A stretch of DNA of 64,000 nucleotides, taken from Peribacillus sp044761665. Lineage in GTDB: Bacteria > Bacillota > Bacilli > Bacillales > DSM-1321. This document shows positions 16,120 through 25,189 of the stretch, in pieces. Every line of letters begins with the position of its first letter. The first letter of the stretch is position 1. The position numbers and the translations under genes are program-made. The stretch lies in NCBI RefSeq assembly GCF_044761665.1, contig NZ_JBIWCW010000002.1, positions 186,001 through 250,000 on the forward strand. The letters are read 5' to 3'. The notes beneath the pieces were generated by a model. The model did no database searches, was not told the DNA's origin, and saw nothing but the letters and a program-made list of their open reading frames with translations.

Positions 16120-16563
16120 ATGATCCGAGTATTATTTGTATGTACCGGCAACACGTGCAGAAGCCCCATGGCAGAAGCGATTTTAAAAAGTAAGAACATA
16201 TCAGGTATTGAAGTAAGGTCCGCAGGCGTATATGCTTCATCTGGTCAGGACGCTTCTATTCATGCCAAAAGAGTGTTAGAGGAAAATGACATGTGGAATC
16301 ATCATCACTCAACACCATTATCCAAGCAGGATATAGACTGGGCCACACATATTTTGACGATGACGGAAGGACATAAATCAATCATTCTAAATACGTTCCC
16401 TACAATAAATCATAAAACTTTTACTTTAAAAGAATTTGTTCAGGACGATAAATATGATAGAGACATAATGGATCCGTTTGGAGGTCCGGAAGAGCTGTAT
16501 CGGGAAACATTCAAGGAGCTTCATGGTTTAATTATAGAATTGGTTAAAAGGCTTAAAGAGTAA
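16120..16563 (+). CDS. ywlE: Protein-arginine-phosphatase YwlE
   Basis: A 147-residue low-molecular-weight phosphatase-fold enzyme that removes phosphate from arginine residues placed by McsB, opposing ClpCP targeting. The signature CTGNTCRS has nucleophile C8, T12 (the residue that favours phosphoarginine over phosphotyrosine) and R14; the general acid lies in the late DPFGG motif. AAAGGAGG precedes the start. It stands in the conserved ywlC-ywlE-rpiB-ywlG block. Confidence 0.94.
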   Translation: MIRVLFVCTGNTCRSPMAEAILKSKNISGIEVRSAGVYASSGQDASIHAKRVLEENDMWNHHHSTPLSKQDIDWATHILTMTEGHKSIILNTFPTINHKTFTLKEFVQDDKYDRDIMDPFGGPEELYRETFKELHGLIIELVKRLKE

Positions 16564-16582
16564 GTCTACAGGGGGAAAGAGA

Positions 16583-17872
16583 ATGGCGGAAAGAACACAT
16601 TATAAGTTTGGTTTGCGGAAGAAATTAGTTGTCTTTATTACAGTCCTTGCTTTAATCACTTATTCGACCTCGGCATTTTTTATTTTCGTTGTTCATCCAA
16701 TGTTTTTCGAAAATATCAATTCGATAAGTTTTAGCATTGCTACTTTGTTACTAGGCATAATGTGGTCAGGTCTTCTTGCCTTTTTTGCAGCCGGTGTGAT
16801 TACTAAGCCCCTACAAAGGCTGGAAAAAGTTGCTTTAAGTGCAGCGCAGGGGAGTATTAATGAAGAAGTGGTACTCTCGAAGACGGATGATGAAATCCGT
16901 TCTTTGGGAACGGCCTTTAACTTAATGCTGTTTAACCTGCGGGAAATGGTACAAAGCATTGAAGGGAATTTTCAAGAGACCAATAATAAAGTCATTCATA
17001 TTTCCCAAGAGTCTTCGAGAGCTTCGGAACAAGCTGAAAACATCGCAAGAACCATTGAGGAAATATCCAAAGGGGCAGATAACTCAGCTGTCTCCATCAT
17101 GAATACGGCAGAATCCATCGATGATGTCATCATGATTGCGCAACAGGTTCAAAGTAAAGCGAAGGCATCCGTTGGACTTTCCAGCAAAATGGCTGAAGAA
17201 CTATTCCAGAGTAAGGAAGTCGTCAATTCCTTGGTTTCTGGGATTAAACAATTGGCTCAAGAAAACCAACAGTCTCTCAAAACGGTTAAGCGTTTAGAGG
17301 GAAATGCGAAAAAGGTGGAACAAATCATTGAACTTGTCGGTGATATAGCAGCCCAAACCAATCTTTTGGCATTGAATGCTTCCATTGAAGCGGCCCGTGC
17401 CGGAGAACATGGAAAAGGATTCGCTGTTGTGGCGGAGGAAGTCCGTCTCTTGGCGGATGAGAGCGCAAAAGCTGTTCAAGGTATTTCAAGCCTGATAAAG
17501 GATATTCAGGTTGAAGTTCAGGCTGTTGTGAAGCAAATCAGTGATCAGGTTGCATCGGCAAATAAAGAGGCACAAAAAGGTACTGATACAGATGTAGCAA
17601 TCGAAGGCATGACCAAAACGGTACATAACGTTGTTGTGGCTGTAAAAGATATTACTGAGCTTGTCGACCGTCAGATGGAAAGCGTCGAGGAAACATCAAG
17701 GCAGTCGCAGGAAGTGGCTGCCATTGCAGAAGAAACATCTGCTGGAGCGGAAGAAGTAACGGCTGCAACCCATGAACAGGCCTCTGTTATGGAAAACGTA
17801 GATAAACTGGCCATGGAACTTAAAGGGCAAGCGGACAAACTAAAGCAGACCATCACTCGTTTTCATACGTAA
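16583..17872 (+). CDS. Methyl-accepting chemotaxis protein with minimal sensor
   Basis: A 429-residue chemoreceptor. Two membrane helices (about 15-37 and 47-70) are separated by only about ten to fifteen outside residues, so there is no periplasm-type ligand domain. A HAMP domain follows (about 71-125, with TKPLQRLEKVA), then the long signalling coiled coil with the conserved tip QTNLLALNASIEAARAGEHGKGFAVVA split over two motifs near residues 256-280. With so little outside, it probably senses membrane state, an internal signal, or partners. Ribosome binding site AGGGGG. It lies 19 nt after ywlE and ends with a strong terminator, so the two may be co-transcribed. Confidence 0.93.
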   Translation: MAERTHYKFGLRKKLVVFITVLALITYSTSAFFIFVVHPMFFENINSISFSIATLLLGIMWSGLLAFFAAGVITKPLQRLEKVALSAAQGSINEEVVLSKTDDEIRSLGTAFNLMLFNLREMVQSIEGNFQETNNKVIHISQESSRASEQAENIARTIEEISKGADNSAVSIMNTAESIDDVIMIAQQVQSKAKASVGLSSKMAEELFQSKEVVNSLVSGIKQLAQENQQSLKTVKRLEGNAKKVEQIIELVGDIAAQTNLLALNASIEAARAGEHGKGFAVVAEEVRLLADESAKAVQGISSLIKDIQVEVQAVVKQISDQVASANKEAQKGTDTDVAIEGMTKTVHNVVVAVKDITELVDRQMESVEETSRQSQEVAAIAEETSAGAEEVTAATHEQASVMENVDKLAMELKGQADKLKQTITRFHT

Positions 17873-17882
17873 CACTACTTAC

Positions 17883-17915
17883 AAGCAGGAAATCGGTCGC
17901 TGATTTCCTGCTTTT
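17883..17915 (+). terminator. Rho-independent terminator after the chemoreceptor gene
   Basis: AAGCAGGAAATC pairs with GATTTCCTGCTT around a 7-base loop, followed by TT. Confidence 0.85.
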
Positions 17916-17999
17916 GTATATAGGAGACCTGCTTCACTTTATCTTTTAATAATTTTGTGACACAATAAAATAAATAAGAACATCTAGGAGGACTTTGTT

Positions 18000-18446
18000 A
18001 TGAAAGTTGCCATCGCATCAGATCATGGAGGAATTCAAATCCGTGAAGAACTAAAGAATTTAATGACTGAATTGAATATCCAATTTGAAGATTTTGGCTG
18101 TGAATGCACTACATCCGTGGATTACCCGGACTATGCCTTGCCTGTTGCCGAAAAAGTGGCGAAAGGTGAGTTTGATCGGGGAATCTTAATCTGCGGTACT
18201 GGCATCGGAATGAGCATTGCTGCCAATAAAGTCAAAGGAATACGTTGCGCACTGGTACATGATGTGTACAGTGCAAAATTGACCCGTCAGCATAATGACA
18301 GTAATGTGTTAGCGATGGGTGAACGCGTCATCGGTCCGGGCCTTGCTAGGGAAATAGCCCAAACATGGTTGACTTCTGAATTTGAGGGTGGTCGTCACGA
18401 AAACCGGATTGGTAAGATTGCAGAGTATGAAGTAAAAGATAGCTAA
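18000..18446 (+). CDS. rpiB: Ribose-5-phosphate isomerase B
   Basis: A 148-residue RpiB/LacA-type isomerase interconverting ribose-5-phosphate and ribulose-5-phosphate. The N-terminal IASDHGG and the active-site cysteine loop ILICGTGIGMSIAANK are typical, with Cys as catalytic base. AGGAGG precedes the start. It corresponds to B. subtilis ywlF. Some annotations call this family allose-6-phosphate isomerase; the single copy beside glyA favours RpiB. Confidence 0.94.
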   Translation: MKVAIASDHGGIQIREELKNLMTELNIQFEDFGCECTTSVDYPDYALPVAEKVAKGEFDRGILICGTGIGMSIAANKVKGIRCALVHDVYSAKLTRQHNDSNVLAMGERVIGPGLAREIAQTWLTSEFEGGRHENRIGKIAEYEVKDS

Positions 18447-18508
18447 TACCGCTCAACGTTCGTAAAGAACATCTTGCGAGGTATCCATGATGAAAGGATG
18501 CGTTTTTC

Positions 18509-19102
18509 ATGACAAGTGATACTTTGTTATCAGAAGATCTCGGGAAGTGGAAAAACCAGTTTCGAAAACTGTTACAGGAATTCCAGGCAACAGCTTTATT
18601 AAAGAAGCAACAGCTATTAGTAATTGGCTGCTCTACAAGTGAAGTGATAGGAAAACGAATTGGTACCGAGGGAACACTTGATGTGGCGGGAATGATTTTT
18701 GGCGTAGTGAAGGAGTTCCAAGAAGAAACGGGAGTCCAGGTTGCTTATCAATGTTGTGAACACTTGAATAGAGCTCTAGTCATTCCAAGGGAGTCAGCGG
18801 ATTCACGAGGTTATGAAGAAGTGGCGGTTATTCCTGTGAGAACAGCGGGCGGATCGATGGCGACCCATGCCTTTGGGCAATGGGATGATGCCGTTGTTGT
18901 CGAACATATCAAGGCCGACGCGGGAATTGATATTGGTGATACCTTTATTGGCATGCACTTGAAGCACGTCGCTGTGCCGGTTAGAACGTCGATTAAAGAA
19001 ATAGGTCATGCACATGTGACATTGGCAAAAACTCGTCCCAAATTGATTGGTGGAGAACGAGCCGTATATCAAAAAGCTCCTGAAAACAAAAGGTGTACTT
19101 AA
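18509..19102 (+). CDS. ywlG: DUF436 family protein YwlG
   Basis: A 197-residue protein of the DUF436 (TIGR01440) family, conserved between rpiB and glyA in Bacillus. Visible features are VIGCSTSEVIG near the start, YQCCEHLNRALV with paired cysteines, and a Gly-rich RTAGGSMATHAFG. No biochemical role is known to me. AAAGGA precedes the start. A strong terminator follows. Confidence 0.88.
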   Translation: MTSDTLLSEDLGKWKNQFRKLLQEFQATALLKKQQLLVIGCSTSEVIGKRIGTEGTLDVAGMIFGVVKEFQEETGVQVAYQCCEHLNRALVIPRESADSRGYEEVAVIPVRTAGGSMATHAFGQWDDAVVVEHIKADAGIDIGDTFIGMHLKHVAVPVRTSIKEIGHAHVTLAKTRPKLIGGERAVYQKAPENKRCT

Positions 19103-19108
19103 TAAGAA

Positions 19109-19140
19109 AAACAGCATCCATTAATTGGGATGCTGTTTTT
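19109..19140 (+). terminator. Rho-independent terminator after ywlG
   Basis: AACAGCATCC pairs with GGATGCTGTT, then TTT. Confidence 0.9.
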
Positions 19141-19247
19141 AATGGTGGCAGATAAATAGTTCATGAAGTAAGCCTGGCTATTCATGGGAAGAGTTTTTTA
19201 CTATTTATTTTTAACTATAAAGAATATTTTCCCTTAATATTCACACG

Positions 19248-19291
19248 AAATACGAACATTGTGTAATAAGAAAGAAAAAATATTCGACTAA
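19248..19291. promoter_or_regulatory. Candidate PurR operator (two PurBoxes) before glyA
   Basis: AAATACGAACATT (19248-19260) matches the PurBox consensus AWWWCCGAACWWT in 12 of 13 positions. A weaker inverted copy around TTCG (19279-19291) matches about 9 of 13. The gap is 18 bases; B. subtilis pairs are 16-17 apart. B. subtilis glyA belongs to the PurR regulon, since serine hydroxymethyltransferase feeds one-carbon units to purines. Confidence 0.5.
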
Positions 19292-19439
19292 AATAAACTA
19301 CCACTTCTAAAATAGACATGTTAAAATAGAGTAGAATTTTCAAACAATTAAGGCTGAGGCTTTTTCATGTCTTTTTGAGGGCATGTTGTACATAATGGAA
19401 AAAGCGAATATCCCGCACACATGGAGGAGGAATTACGGA

Positions 19440-20681
19440 ATGAATCGTTTAGCAAAACAAGATGAACAAGTATTTAACGCAATCCAACTGGAATTAGGGC
19501 GGCAAAGAAGTAAGATCGAACTTATTGCCTCTGAGAACTTCGTTAGTGAAGCTGTCATGGAAGCTCAAGGATCTGTTCTAACCAATAAATATGCTGAAGG
19601 GTATCCTGGCAAGCGCTATTATGGCGGCTGTGAATATGTCGATATTGTAGAAGATTTAGCACGCGATCGCGCCAAGGAAATTTTTGGTGGTGAGTATGTA
19701 AACGTCCAACCTCACTCAGGTGCTCAAGCGAATATGGCTGTTTACTTTACTATTCTTCAAACAGGCGACACGGTGCTTGGAATGAATCTTTCCCATGGCG
19801 GCCATTTAACGCATGGAAGTCCGGTTAACTTTAGTGGAGTTAACTACAATTTTGTTGAATATGGTGTAGACGAAAAAGATCACCGTATTGATTACAATGA
19901 TGTATTGGAAAAAGCCCGTCAGCATAAACCGAAATTAATCGTTGCGGGCGCTAGTGCTTATCCGCGTGAAATCGATTTTAAACGGTTCCGTGAAATTGCG
20001 GATGAAGTGGGAGCATATTTAATGGTCGACATGGCGCATATTGCAGGTTTAGTAGCTGCAGGTTTGCATCCGAGTCCAGTCCCTTATGCAGATTTTGTAA
20101 CGACAACTACCCATAAAACACTTCGCGGACCACGTGGCGGTATGATCATTTGTAAAGAAGAATTCGGCAAAAAGATCGATAAATCAATCTTCCCTGGCAT
20201 TCAAGGTGGACCATTGATGCATGTTATTGCAGCTAAGGCCGTGGCTTTCGGTGAAGTTCTTCAAGATGACTTTAAAGGGTATGCTCAACAAATCATCGAT
20301 AATGCTAAACGTTTGGGTGAAGGTCTAAAGAAAGAAGGATTTACCCTTGTCTCTGATGGCACGGACAATCACTTGATTTTACTTGATGTTCGTTCAACAG
20401 GATTGACAGGGAAAATTGCAGAAAAAGCATTGGATGAAATCGGGATCACCGTTAATAAAAATGCCATCCCATACGATCCGGAAAAACCATTCGTAACAAG
20501 TGGTATCCGTATTGGAACAGCGGCAGTGACTTCTCGTGGCTTCGGTTTAGAAGATATGGATGAGATTGCGGCAATCATTGGGCTTGTTTTGAAAAATAAC
20601 GAAGATGAAGCGAAACTTGATGAAGCGAAACAACGTGTTGAAGCTTTAACGAATAAGTTCGATCTGTATCCTTCATTCTAA
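19440..20681 (+). CDS. glyA: Serine hydroxymethyltransferase
   Basis: A 413-residue PLP enzyme converting serine and tetrahydrofolate to glycine and methylene-tetrahydrofolate, the main one-carbon source. KIELIASENF, YPGKRYYGG and the PLP-lysine motif TTTTHKTLRGPRGG with K226 are present. The start at 19440 follows GGAGGAGG; an in-frame opening from 19383 is untranslated leader. A candidate PurR operator lies 150-190 nt upstream, and a terminator follows. Confidence 0.97.
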   Translation: MNRLAKQDEQVFNAIQLELGRQRSKIELIASENFVSEAVMEAQGSVLTNKYAEGYPGKRYYGGCEYVDIVEDLARDRAKEIFGGEYVNVQPHSGAQANMAVYFTILQTGDTVLGMNLSHGGHLTHGSPVNFSGVNYNFVEYGVDEKDHRIDYNDVLEKARQHKPKLIVAGASAYPREIDFKRFREIADEVGAYLMVDMAHIAGLVAAGLHPSPVPYADFVTTTTHKTLRGPRGGMIICKEEFGKKIDKSIFPGIQGGPLMHVIAAKAVAFGEVLQDDFKGYAQQIIDNAKRLGEGLKKEGFTLVSDGTDNHLILLDVRSTGLTGKIAEKALDEIGITVNKNAIPYDPEKPFVTSGIRIGTAAVTSRGFGLEDMDEIAAIIGLVLKNNEDEAKLDEAKQRVEALTNKFDLYPSF

Positions 20682-20687
20682 GCATTA

Positions 20688-20717
20688 AACCGCTTCCTTT
20701 TAGGAGCGGTTTTTTTA
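20688..20717 (+). terminator. Rho-independent terminator after glyA
   Basis: AACCGCTTCC pairs with GGAGCGGTT with one bulged T, then a run of seven T. Confidence 0.88.
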
Positions 20718-20796
20718 TAAGGTGGAGACAAAGTGAATAATTGTTGAATACTGAAGAATCTTAATATTTGAAATAAGTCTGACATCTAAACCTTTA

Positions 20797-20825
20797 TTGA
20801 AGATTGAGTCTTTTTTCTGTAAAAT
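20797..20825 (+). promoter_or_regulatory. Sigma-A promoter of upp
   Basis: TTGAAG (20797-20802), 17-base spacer, TAAAAT (20820-20825). Confidence 0.65.
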
Positions 20826-20912
20826 GGGTAGAAGTGAATTTTATAGGGCACAAAAAGAATTTGCATGTAGAGAAATAAACAAAATCACGCACTGGAATTG
20901 GAGAGATGAAAA

Positions 20913-21542
20913 ATGGGAAAAGTTTATGTTTTTGACCACCCGTTAATTCAACACAAATTAGCTTATATACGCGATATAAATACTGGAACAAAAGAATTCC
21001 GTGAATTAGTAGATGAAGTGGCTTCATTAATGGCCTTTGAAATCACTAGAGATATGCAACTTGAAGAAGTGGAAATCCAAACGCCAGTCAGCAAGGCTAA
21101 AGTGAAGATGCTTTCCGGTAAGAAAGTGGGCATCGTTCCCATTCTACGTGCAGGTATAGGAATGGTTGATGGAATCATTAAATTGATACCAGCTGCAAAA
21201 GTAGGACATGTTGGTCTGTACCGTGACCCTGAAACACTACAACCGGTTGAATACTATGTAAAAATGCCAAGTGATTTAGCAGAGAGAGAATGCATTGTCG
21301 TTGACCCGATGTTAGCTACAGGCGGTTCAGCCATCGAAGCAATTCATTCTATTAAAAAACGTGGGGCAGTTAATATCAAATTCATGTGCCTCATTGCAGC
21401 TCCAGAAGGAGTAGAGGCATTGAAAGAAGCCCATCCGGATGTTGATATATACATTGCAGGGCTCGATGAAAAATTGGATGAACACGGATATATCGTTCCG
21501 GGTCTAGGAGACGCAGGAGATCGTTTATTCGGCACAAAATAG
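20913..21542 (+). CDS. upp: Uracil phosphoribosyltransferase
   Basis: A 209-residue salvage enzyme joining uracil and PRPP to UMP. The PRPP-binding motif VDPMLATGGSAIEAI and the C-terminal uracil-contact region YIVPGLGDAGDRLFGTK are intact, and the length equals the family norm. GGAGAG precedes the start. mnaA follows after 21 nt, so the two are probably co-transcribed. Confidence 0.97.
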   Translation: MGKVYVFDHPLIQHKLAYIRDINTGTKEFRELVDEVASLMAFEITRDMQLEEVEIQTPVSKAKVKMLSGKKVGIVPILRAGIGMVDGIIKLIPAAKVGHVGLYRDPETLQPVEYYVKMPSDLAERECIVVDPMLATGGSAIEAIHSIKKRGAVNIKFMCLIAAPEGVEALKEAHPDVDIYIAGLDEKLDEHGYIVPGLGDAGDRLFGTK

Positions 21543-21563
21543 AAAGAAACTGAGGTGTCACGA

Positions 21564-22703
21564 ATGAAACAACCGATTAAGGTCATGACGATTTTCGGAA
21601 CGAGGCCTGAAGCTGTCAAAATGGCTCCCTTAGTACTCGAATTTCAAAAACACCCAGAATTTTTCAAACCGATTGTGGCTGTGACGGCCCAACATCGACA
21701 AATGCTAGATCAAGTCCTGGACTTGTTTTCCATAGTTCCTGATTACGATTTGAACATTATGAAGGAAAGGCAAACCCTGTCAGATATTACGACGAGAGCT
21801 TTAAGTGGGCTTGATTCCATAATGAAAGAAGCCAAGCCCGATATTGTTCTTGTGCATGGTGATACAACGACAACCTTTGTGGCGAGTTTAGCAGCCTTCT
21901 ACAATCAAATTGTCATTGGGCATGTAGAAGCGGGGTTACGTACATGGAATAAATATTCCCCGTATCCCGAAGAAATGAATCGTCAACTAACGGGTACGAT
22001 GGCCGACCTGCATTTTGCGCCGACTGCGAAAGCGGAAGAGAACTTATTGAATGAAAACAAGAAGGATAACATCTTCGTGACTGGGAATACGGCAACGGAT
22101 GCTTTGAAAACGACCGTTCGCTCCACCTATTCACATCCGGTATTAACGGGGTTAGGTAATGATAGACTTATTTTGCTAACGGCTCATCGTAGGGAAAACC
22201 TAGGCGAACCGATGCGTAATATCTTCAGAGCTGTGAAAAGGATCGTCGCAGATCACGATGATGTCCAAGTGGTATATCCAGTCCACTTGAATCCTGCTGT
22301 ACAAGAACTTGCAAATGAGATTCTCGGTGATGATCCACGTATCCATTTAATCGAACCCCTGGATGTATTGGATTTTCATAATTTTGCTTCCAGGGCCTAC
22401 TTGATTTTAACAGACTCAGGAGGGATTCAAGAAGAGGCTCCTTCACTGGGAGTTCCTGTCCTTGTATTGCGCGATACGACTGAACGTCCGGAAGGAATCA
22501 AAGCGGGGACTTTGAAGCTTGCGGGAACGGATGAACAGACGATTGTTCATATGGCATATGAATTGCTGAACAATCCCGAAGAACATCAAAGAATGTCCAA
22601 GGCTTCAAACCCATATGGTGACGGAAACGCTTCAGTCCGTATTGCTGAAGCGGTCCGCTATTATTTCAAGCAAATAAATGTACCGCCAACAAGATTTGAA
22701 TAA
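21564..22703 (+). CDS. mnaA: UDP-N-acetylglucosamine 2-epimerase, non-hydrolysing
   Basis: A 379-residue GT-B-fold enzyme interconverting UDP-GlcNAc and UDP-ManNAc, supplying ManNAc for teichoic acid linkage units or other envelope polymers. It opens KVMTIFGTRPEAVKM and carries VHGDTTT, GHVEAGLRT, TAHRREN and LTDSGGIQEEAPSLG. The start at 21564 has AGGTG 6 nt upstream; the GTG at 21555 belongs to that site. It sits between upp and atp, where B. subtilis has no epimerase gene. Confidence 0.95.
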   Translation: MKQPIKVMTIFGTRPEAVKMAPLVLEFQKHPEFFKPIVAVTAQHRQMLDQVLDLFSIVPDYDLNIMKERQTLSDITTRALSGLDSIMKEAKPDIVLVHGDTTTTFVASLAAFYNQIVIGHVEAGLRTWNKYSPYPEEMNRQLTGTMADLHFAPTAKAEENLLNENKKDNIFVTGNTATDALKTTVRSTYSHPVLTGLGNDRLILLTAHRRENLGEPMRNIFRAVKRIVADHDDVQVVYPVHLNPAVQELANEILGDDPRIHLIEPLDVLDFHNFASRAYLILTDSGGIQEEAPSLGVPVLVLRDTTERPEGIKAGTLKLAGTDEQTIVHMAYELLNNPEEHQRMSKASNPYGDGNASVRIAEAVRYYFKQINVPPTRFE

Positions 22704-22704
22704 T

Positions 22705-22743
22705 AAAAAAGGAAAAGCCAAATAAACGGCTTTTCCTTTTTTA
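22705..22743. terminator. Bidirectional-looking terminator after mnaA
   Basis: A-run, GGAAAAGCC pairing with GGCTTTTCC around an 8-base loop, then a T-run. Confidence 0.93.
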
Positions 22744-22796
22744 TTGCATACTCCTCTGTAATTGGAAAAAGATAATGGCTAAGGAGTGTGAGTAAA

Positions 22797-25022
22797 TTGA
22801 GAGCGATTATTTTAACTTTTTCCATAATCTTATCTTCATACCTCCTTCCAATAGAAAAGGGATTTTCATCTGTCATCCTACCCCCACTACCCGACACGGG
22901 TGAATCCAAAAAAGTAACGGTTGTTGTGACGATGGATCAATCGATAGGGAAAGATAAGATTGTGAAATTGCTTGAAAAATACCCAACATTAAATTTACGT
23001 AATGTCTACTCGATTGCCCTTGATGGATTTTCAGTACAAGGGGAAAGAAGTGAAGTGGAAAGGCTTTGGAAGGAGAATAATATACAGGCAGTATCGGAAG
23101 TCTCGAATTACCACGCGGTGCTCGATGAAAGTGTACCTTATATTGGCGGGAACCGTGTAAGAAGTTTCTTTGATAAGAAGCACCGGCGAATTACTGGAAA
23201 AGGAGTGAAGGTCGGAATTATTGATACGGGTATCGATTACACCCATCCGGATCTCCAACATGCGTATAAGGGTGGCAAGGATTTGGTGGATGACGATGCT
23301 GACCCAATGGAAACAAAAAACCAGGGAGAGTTAGATACGCTTCATGGAACCCATGTAGCTGGCATCATTGCAGCGAACGGTAAATTGAGGGGAGTGGCCC
23401 CGGAAGCTGAAATATATGCTTATCGTGCTTTAGGACCTGGAGGGTCGGGGGATACCGAGCAAGTTTTAGCCGCTATCGAATCAGCGATAAAGGATGAAGT
23501 CGACGTGCTGAACCTATCCCTGGGCAATGATATCAATGGGCCCGATTTGCCTATCTCCCTTGCATTAAACAAAGCGGTGGAATCGGGAATCGTTGCGGTT
23601 ACTTCCAACGGTAATTCAGGTCCGGCCGTTTGGACGGTAGGATCACCGGGAACCTCGGAGAAAGCTATATCGGTGGGAGCATCCACTCCTCCCTTAAAGG
23701 TACCTGTAATGATTTACGGGCTTGGTGCCGGTAAATATCAATCGAACCTATCCGTATTACAAGGCTCAACTAAGTGGAATTTTACTTTTTCGGAAGATAT
23801 CACCTATGGAGGACTTGGAAAGGAAAATGAAATAAAAAATGCGAAGGATAAAATCGTTTTATTGGAGCGTGGTGTACTCACCTTTCAAGAAAAAGTAACC
23901 AACGCTGAAAGGGCGGGGGCAAAGGGGGTCATCATATTTAATAATACAAATGGATCTTTTACGGGTAGCCTGGAGAAAGAGATGAAGATTCCAGTTGCTT
24001 CTATTATAAGAAAAGATGGATTACGCCTTAAAAATGAATTGGTGGATGATGTATCCAAAAAGGTTCACTTTACCTATAAGAAGGAGCAGGATAGATTGGC
24101 TGACTTTAGCTCAAGGGGCCCTGTGACGGTTTCATGGAATATTAAACCTGATTTGCTTGCCCCGGGAGTTGAAATTAATAGCACGATCCCAAATGGATAT
24201 ATGGCCTTAGCGGGAACGAGTATGTCTGCCCCGCACGTGGCTGGGGCGTGCGCACTTATCTTGCAGAAACATCCGGACTGGACTCCGGACCAAGTAAAGT
24301 CGGCGCTGATGAGTACTTCCAAACCCTTGAATAAGTCTAATCAACAGTTATACCATACTTATGAACAAGGAGCAGGCCGAATTCAAATTGATGAGGCCTT
24401 GAAAGCAGACACAGTCTTACAACCAAGTTCCCTATCATTCGGAATGTACACTAAAAGGGATGGAATCGAAGAGCATCATCAAACGTTGATTCTTGAAAAT
24501 ACAGGAAATAGCAGAAGGCGTTATACGTTAGTCGTCCCTTTGCGAGAAAAGAGCCTCATATGGGACTTGCCTCAGTCCTTTATGTTAAAGCCTGGTGAAA
24601 AGAAAGAGGTGCGCGTGGGCCTTCAAGTAAGTCCGAAAAAACTTAATAAGGGAGTGTATGATGGTTACCTTGCCATAATGGAAGGCAGTAAAAAGATATC
24701 CCTCCCCTATCTATATGTAAAAGAAGAACCTAATTATCCAAGAGTGATGGGATTCGAGTTTGGTAAAGGAGATCAAGCGAGTACATACCGTTATGAAATG
24801 TATCTCCCAAGAGGGGCAGAAGAATTCGGGATTGCTCTCTATGATGTGGATAGTCTGAGGTTTGCGGGATTTCTGGATTGGTCCAGACCAGCGGCATCCG
24901 GCTTAACCAAAAAAACCATTATGAAGAAGGACTTGCCACCCAATGGAATATATAAGGCCATTATCTTTGCGAGAAGGGGAGGGAGGGAAGATCGAATAGA
25001 AAAGACGTTACTTATTGAGTAA
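22797..25022 (+). CDS. Secreted Vpr-like subtilisin-family serine protease
   Basis: A 741-residue exported S8 protease. Signal peptide about 1-24; an I9-type propeptide follows (about 37-110). The catalytic triad is D143 (IIDTGID), H183 (HGTHVAG) and S475 (GTSMSAPHVAG), with oxyanion N273 (NGNSGPA). A protease-associated (PA) domain interrupts the catalytic domain (about 330-410, with ERGVLTFQEKV and GVIIFNN). The C-terminal part is beta-rich. I choose TTG at 22797, 10 nt after AAGGAG; GTG at 22788 lies too close to it. It probably degrades outside protein for the peptide importer (inference). Confidence 0.93.
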   Translation: MRAIILTFSIILSSYLLPIEKGFSSVILPPLPDTGESKKVTVVVTMDQSIGKDKIVKLLEKYPTLNLRNVYSIALDGFSVQGERSEVERLWKENNIQAVSEVSNYHAVLDESVPYIGGNRVRSFFDKKHRRITGKGVKVGIIDTGIDYTHPDLQHAYKGGKDLVDDDADPMETKNQGELDTLHGTHVAGIIAANGKLRGVAPEAEIYAYRALGPGGSGDTEQVLAAIESAIKDEVDVLNLSLGNDINGPDLPISLALNKAVESGIVAVTSNGNSGPAVWTVGSPGTSEKAISVGASTPPLKVPVMIYGLGAGKYQSNLSVLQGSTKWNFTFSEDITYGGLGKENEIKNAKDKIVLLERGVLTFQEKVTNAERAGAKGVIIFNNTNGSFTGSLEKEMKIPVASIIRKDGLRLKNELVDDVSKKVHFTYKKEQDRLADFSSRGPVTVSWNIKPDLLAPGVEINSTIPNGYMALAGTSMSAPHVAGACALILQKHPDWTPDQVKSALMSTSKPLNKSNQQLYHTYEQGAGRIQIDEALKADTVLQPSSLSFGMYTKRDGIEEHHQTLILENTGNSRRRYTLVVPLREKSLIWDLPQSFMLKPGEKKEVRVGLQVSPKKLNKGVYDGYLAIMEGSKKISLPYLYVKEEPNYPRVMGFEFGKGDQASTYRYEMYLPRGAEEFGIALYDVDSLRFAGFLDWSRPAASGLTKKTIMKKDLPPNGIYKAIIFARRGGREDRIEKTLLIE

Positions 25023-25103
25023 ACAATAGAAATATGTAAAATGAAATCTATGTCAATGGCTAAAAAAAGATATTCTGTGAACAATTCAGTAATATTTACA
25101 AAC

Positions 25104-25121
25104 CTGTGACAAATTTCACTA
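25104..25121. promoter_or_regulatory. Candidate Rex- or Fnr-type operator upstream of the atp promoter
   Basis: TGTGA-CAAATT-TCACT is a nearly perfect inverted repeat of the TGTGA-N6-TCACA type shared by Rex and by Crp/Fnr regulators. It ends 8 bases before the -35 element. Confidence 0.4.
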
Positions 25122-25129
25122 ACGACACA

Positions 25130-25158
25130 TTGACAATGAAACTAGCCTATTGTATGCT
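25130..25158 (+). promoter_or_regulatory. Strong sigma-A promoter of the atp operon
   Basis: TTGACA (25130-25135, perfect), 17-base spacer, TATGCT (25153-25158). The predicted transcript starts about 25 nt before the atpZ remnant. Confidence 0.85.
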
Positions 25159-25189
25159 AACTAAGGATGTAAAATGAGAGGGTTTTCAA

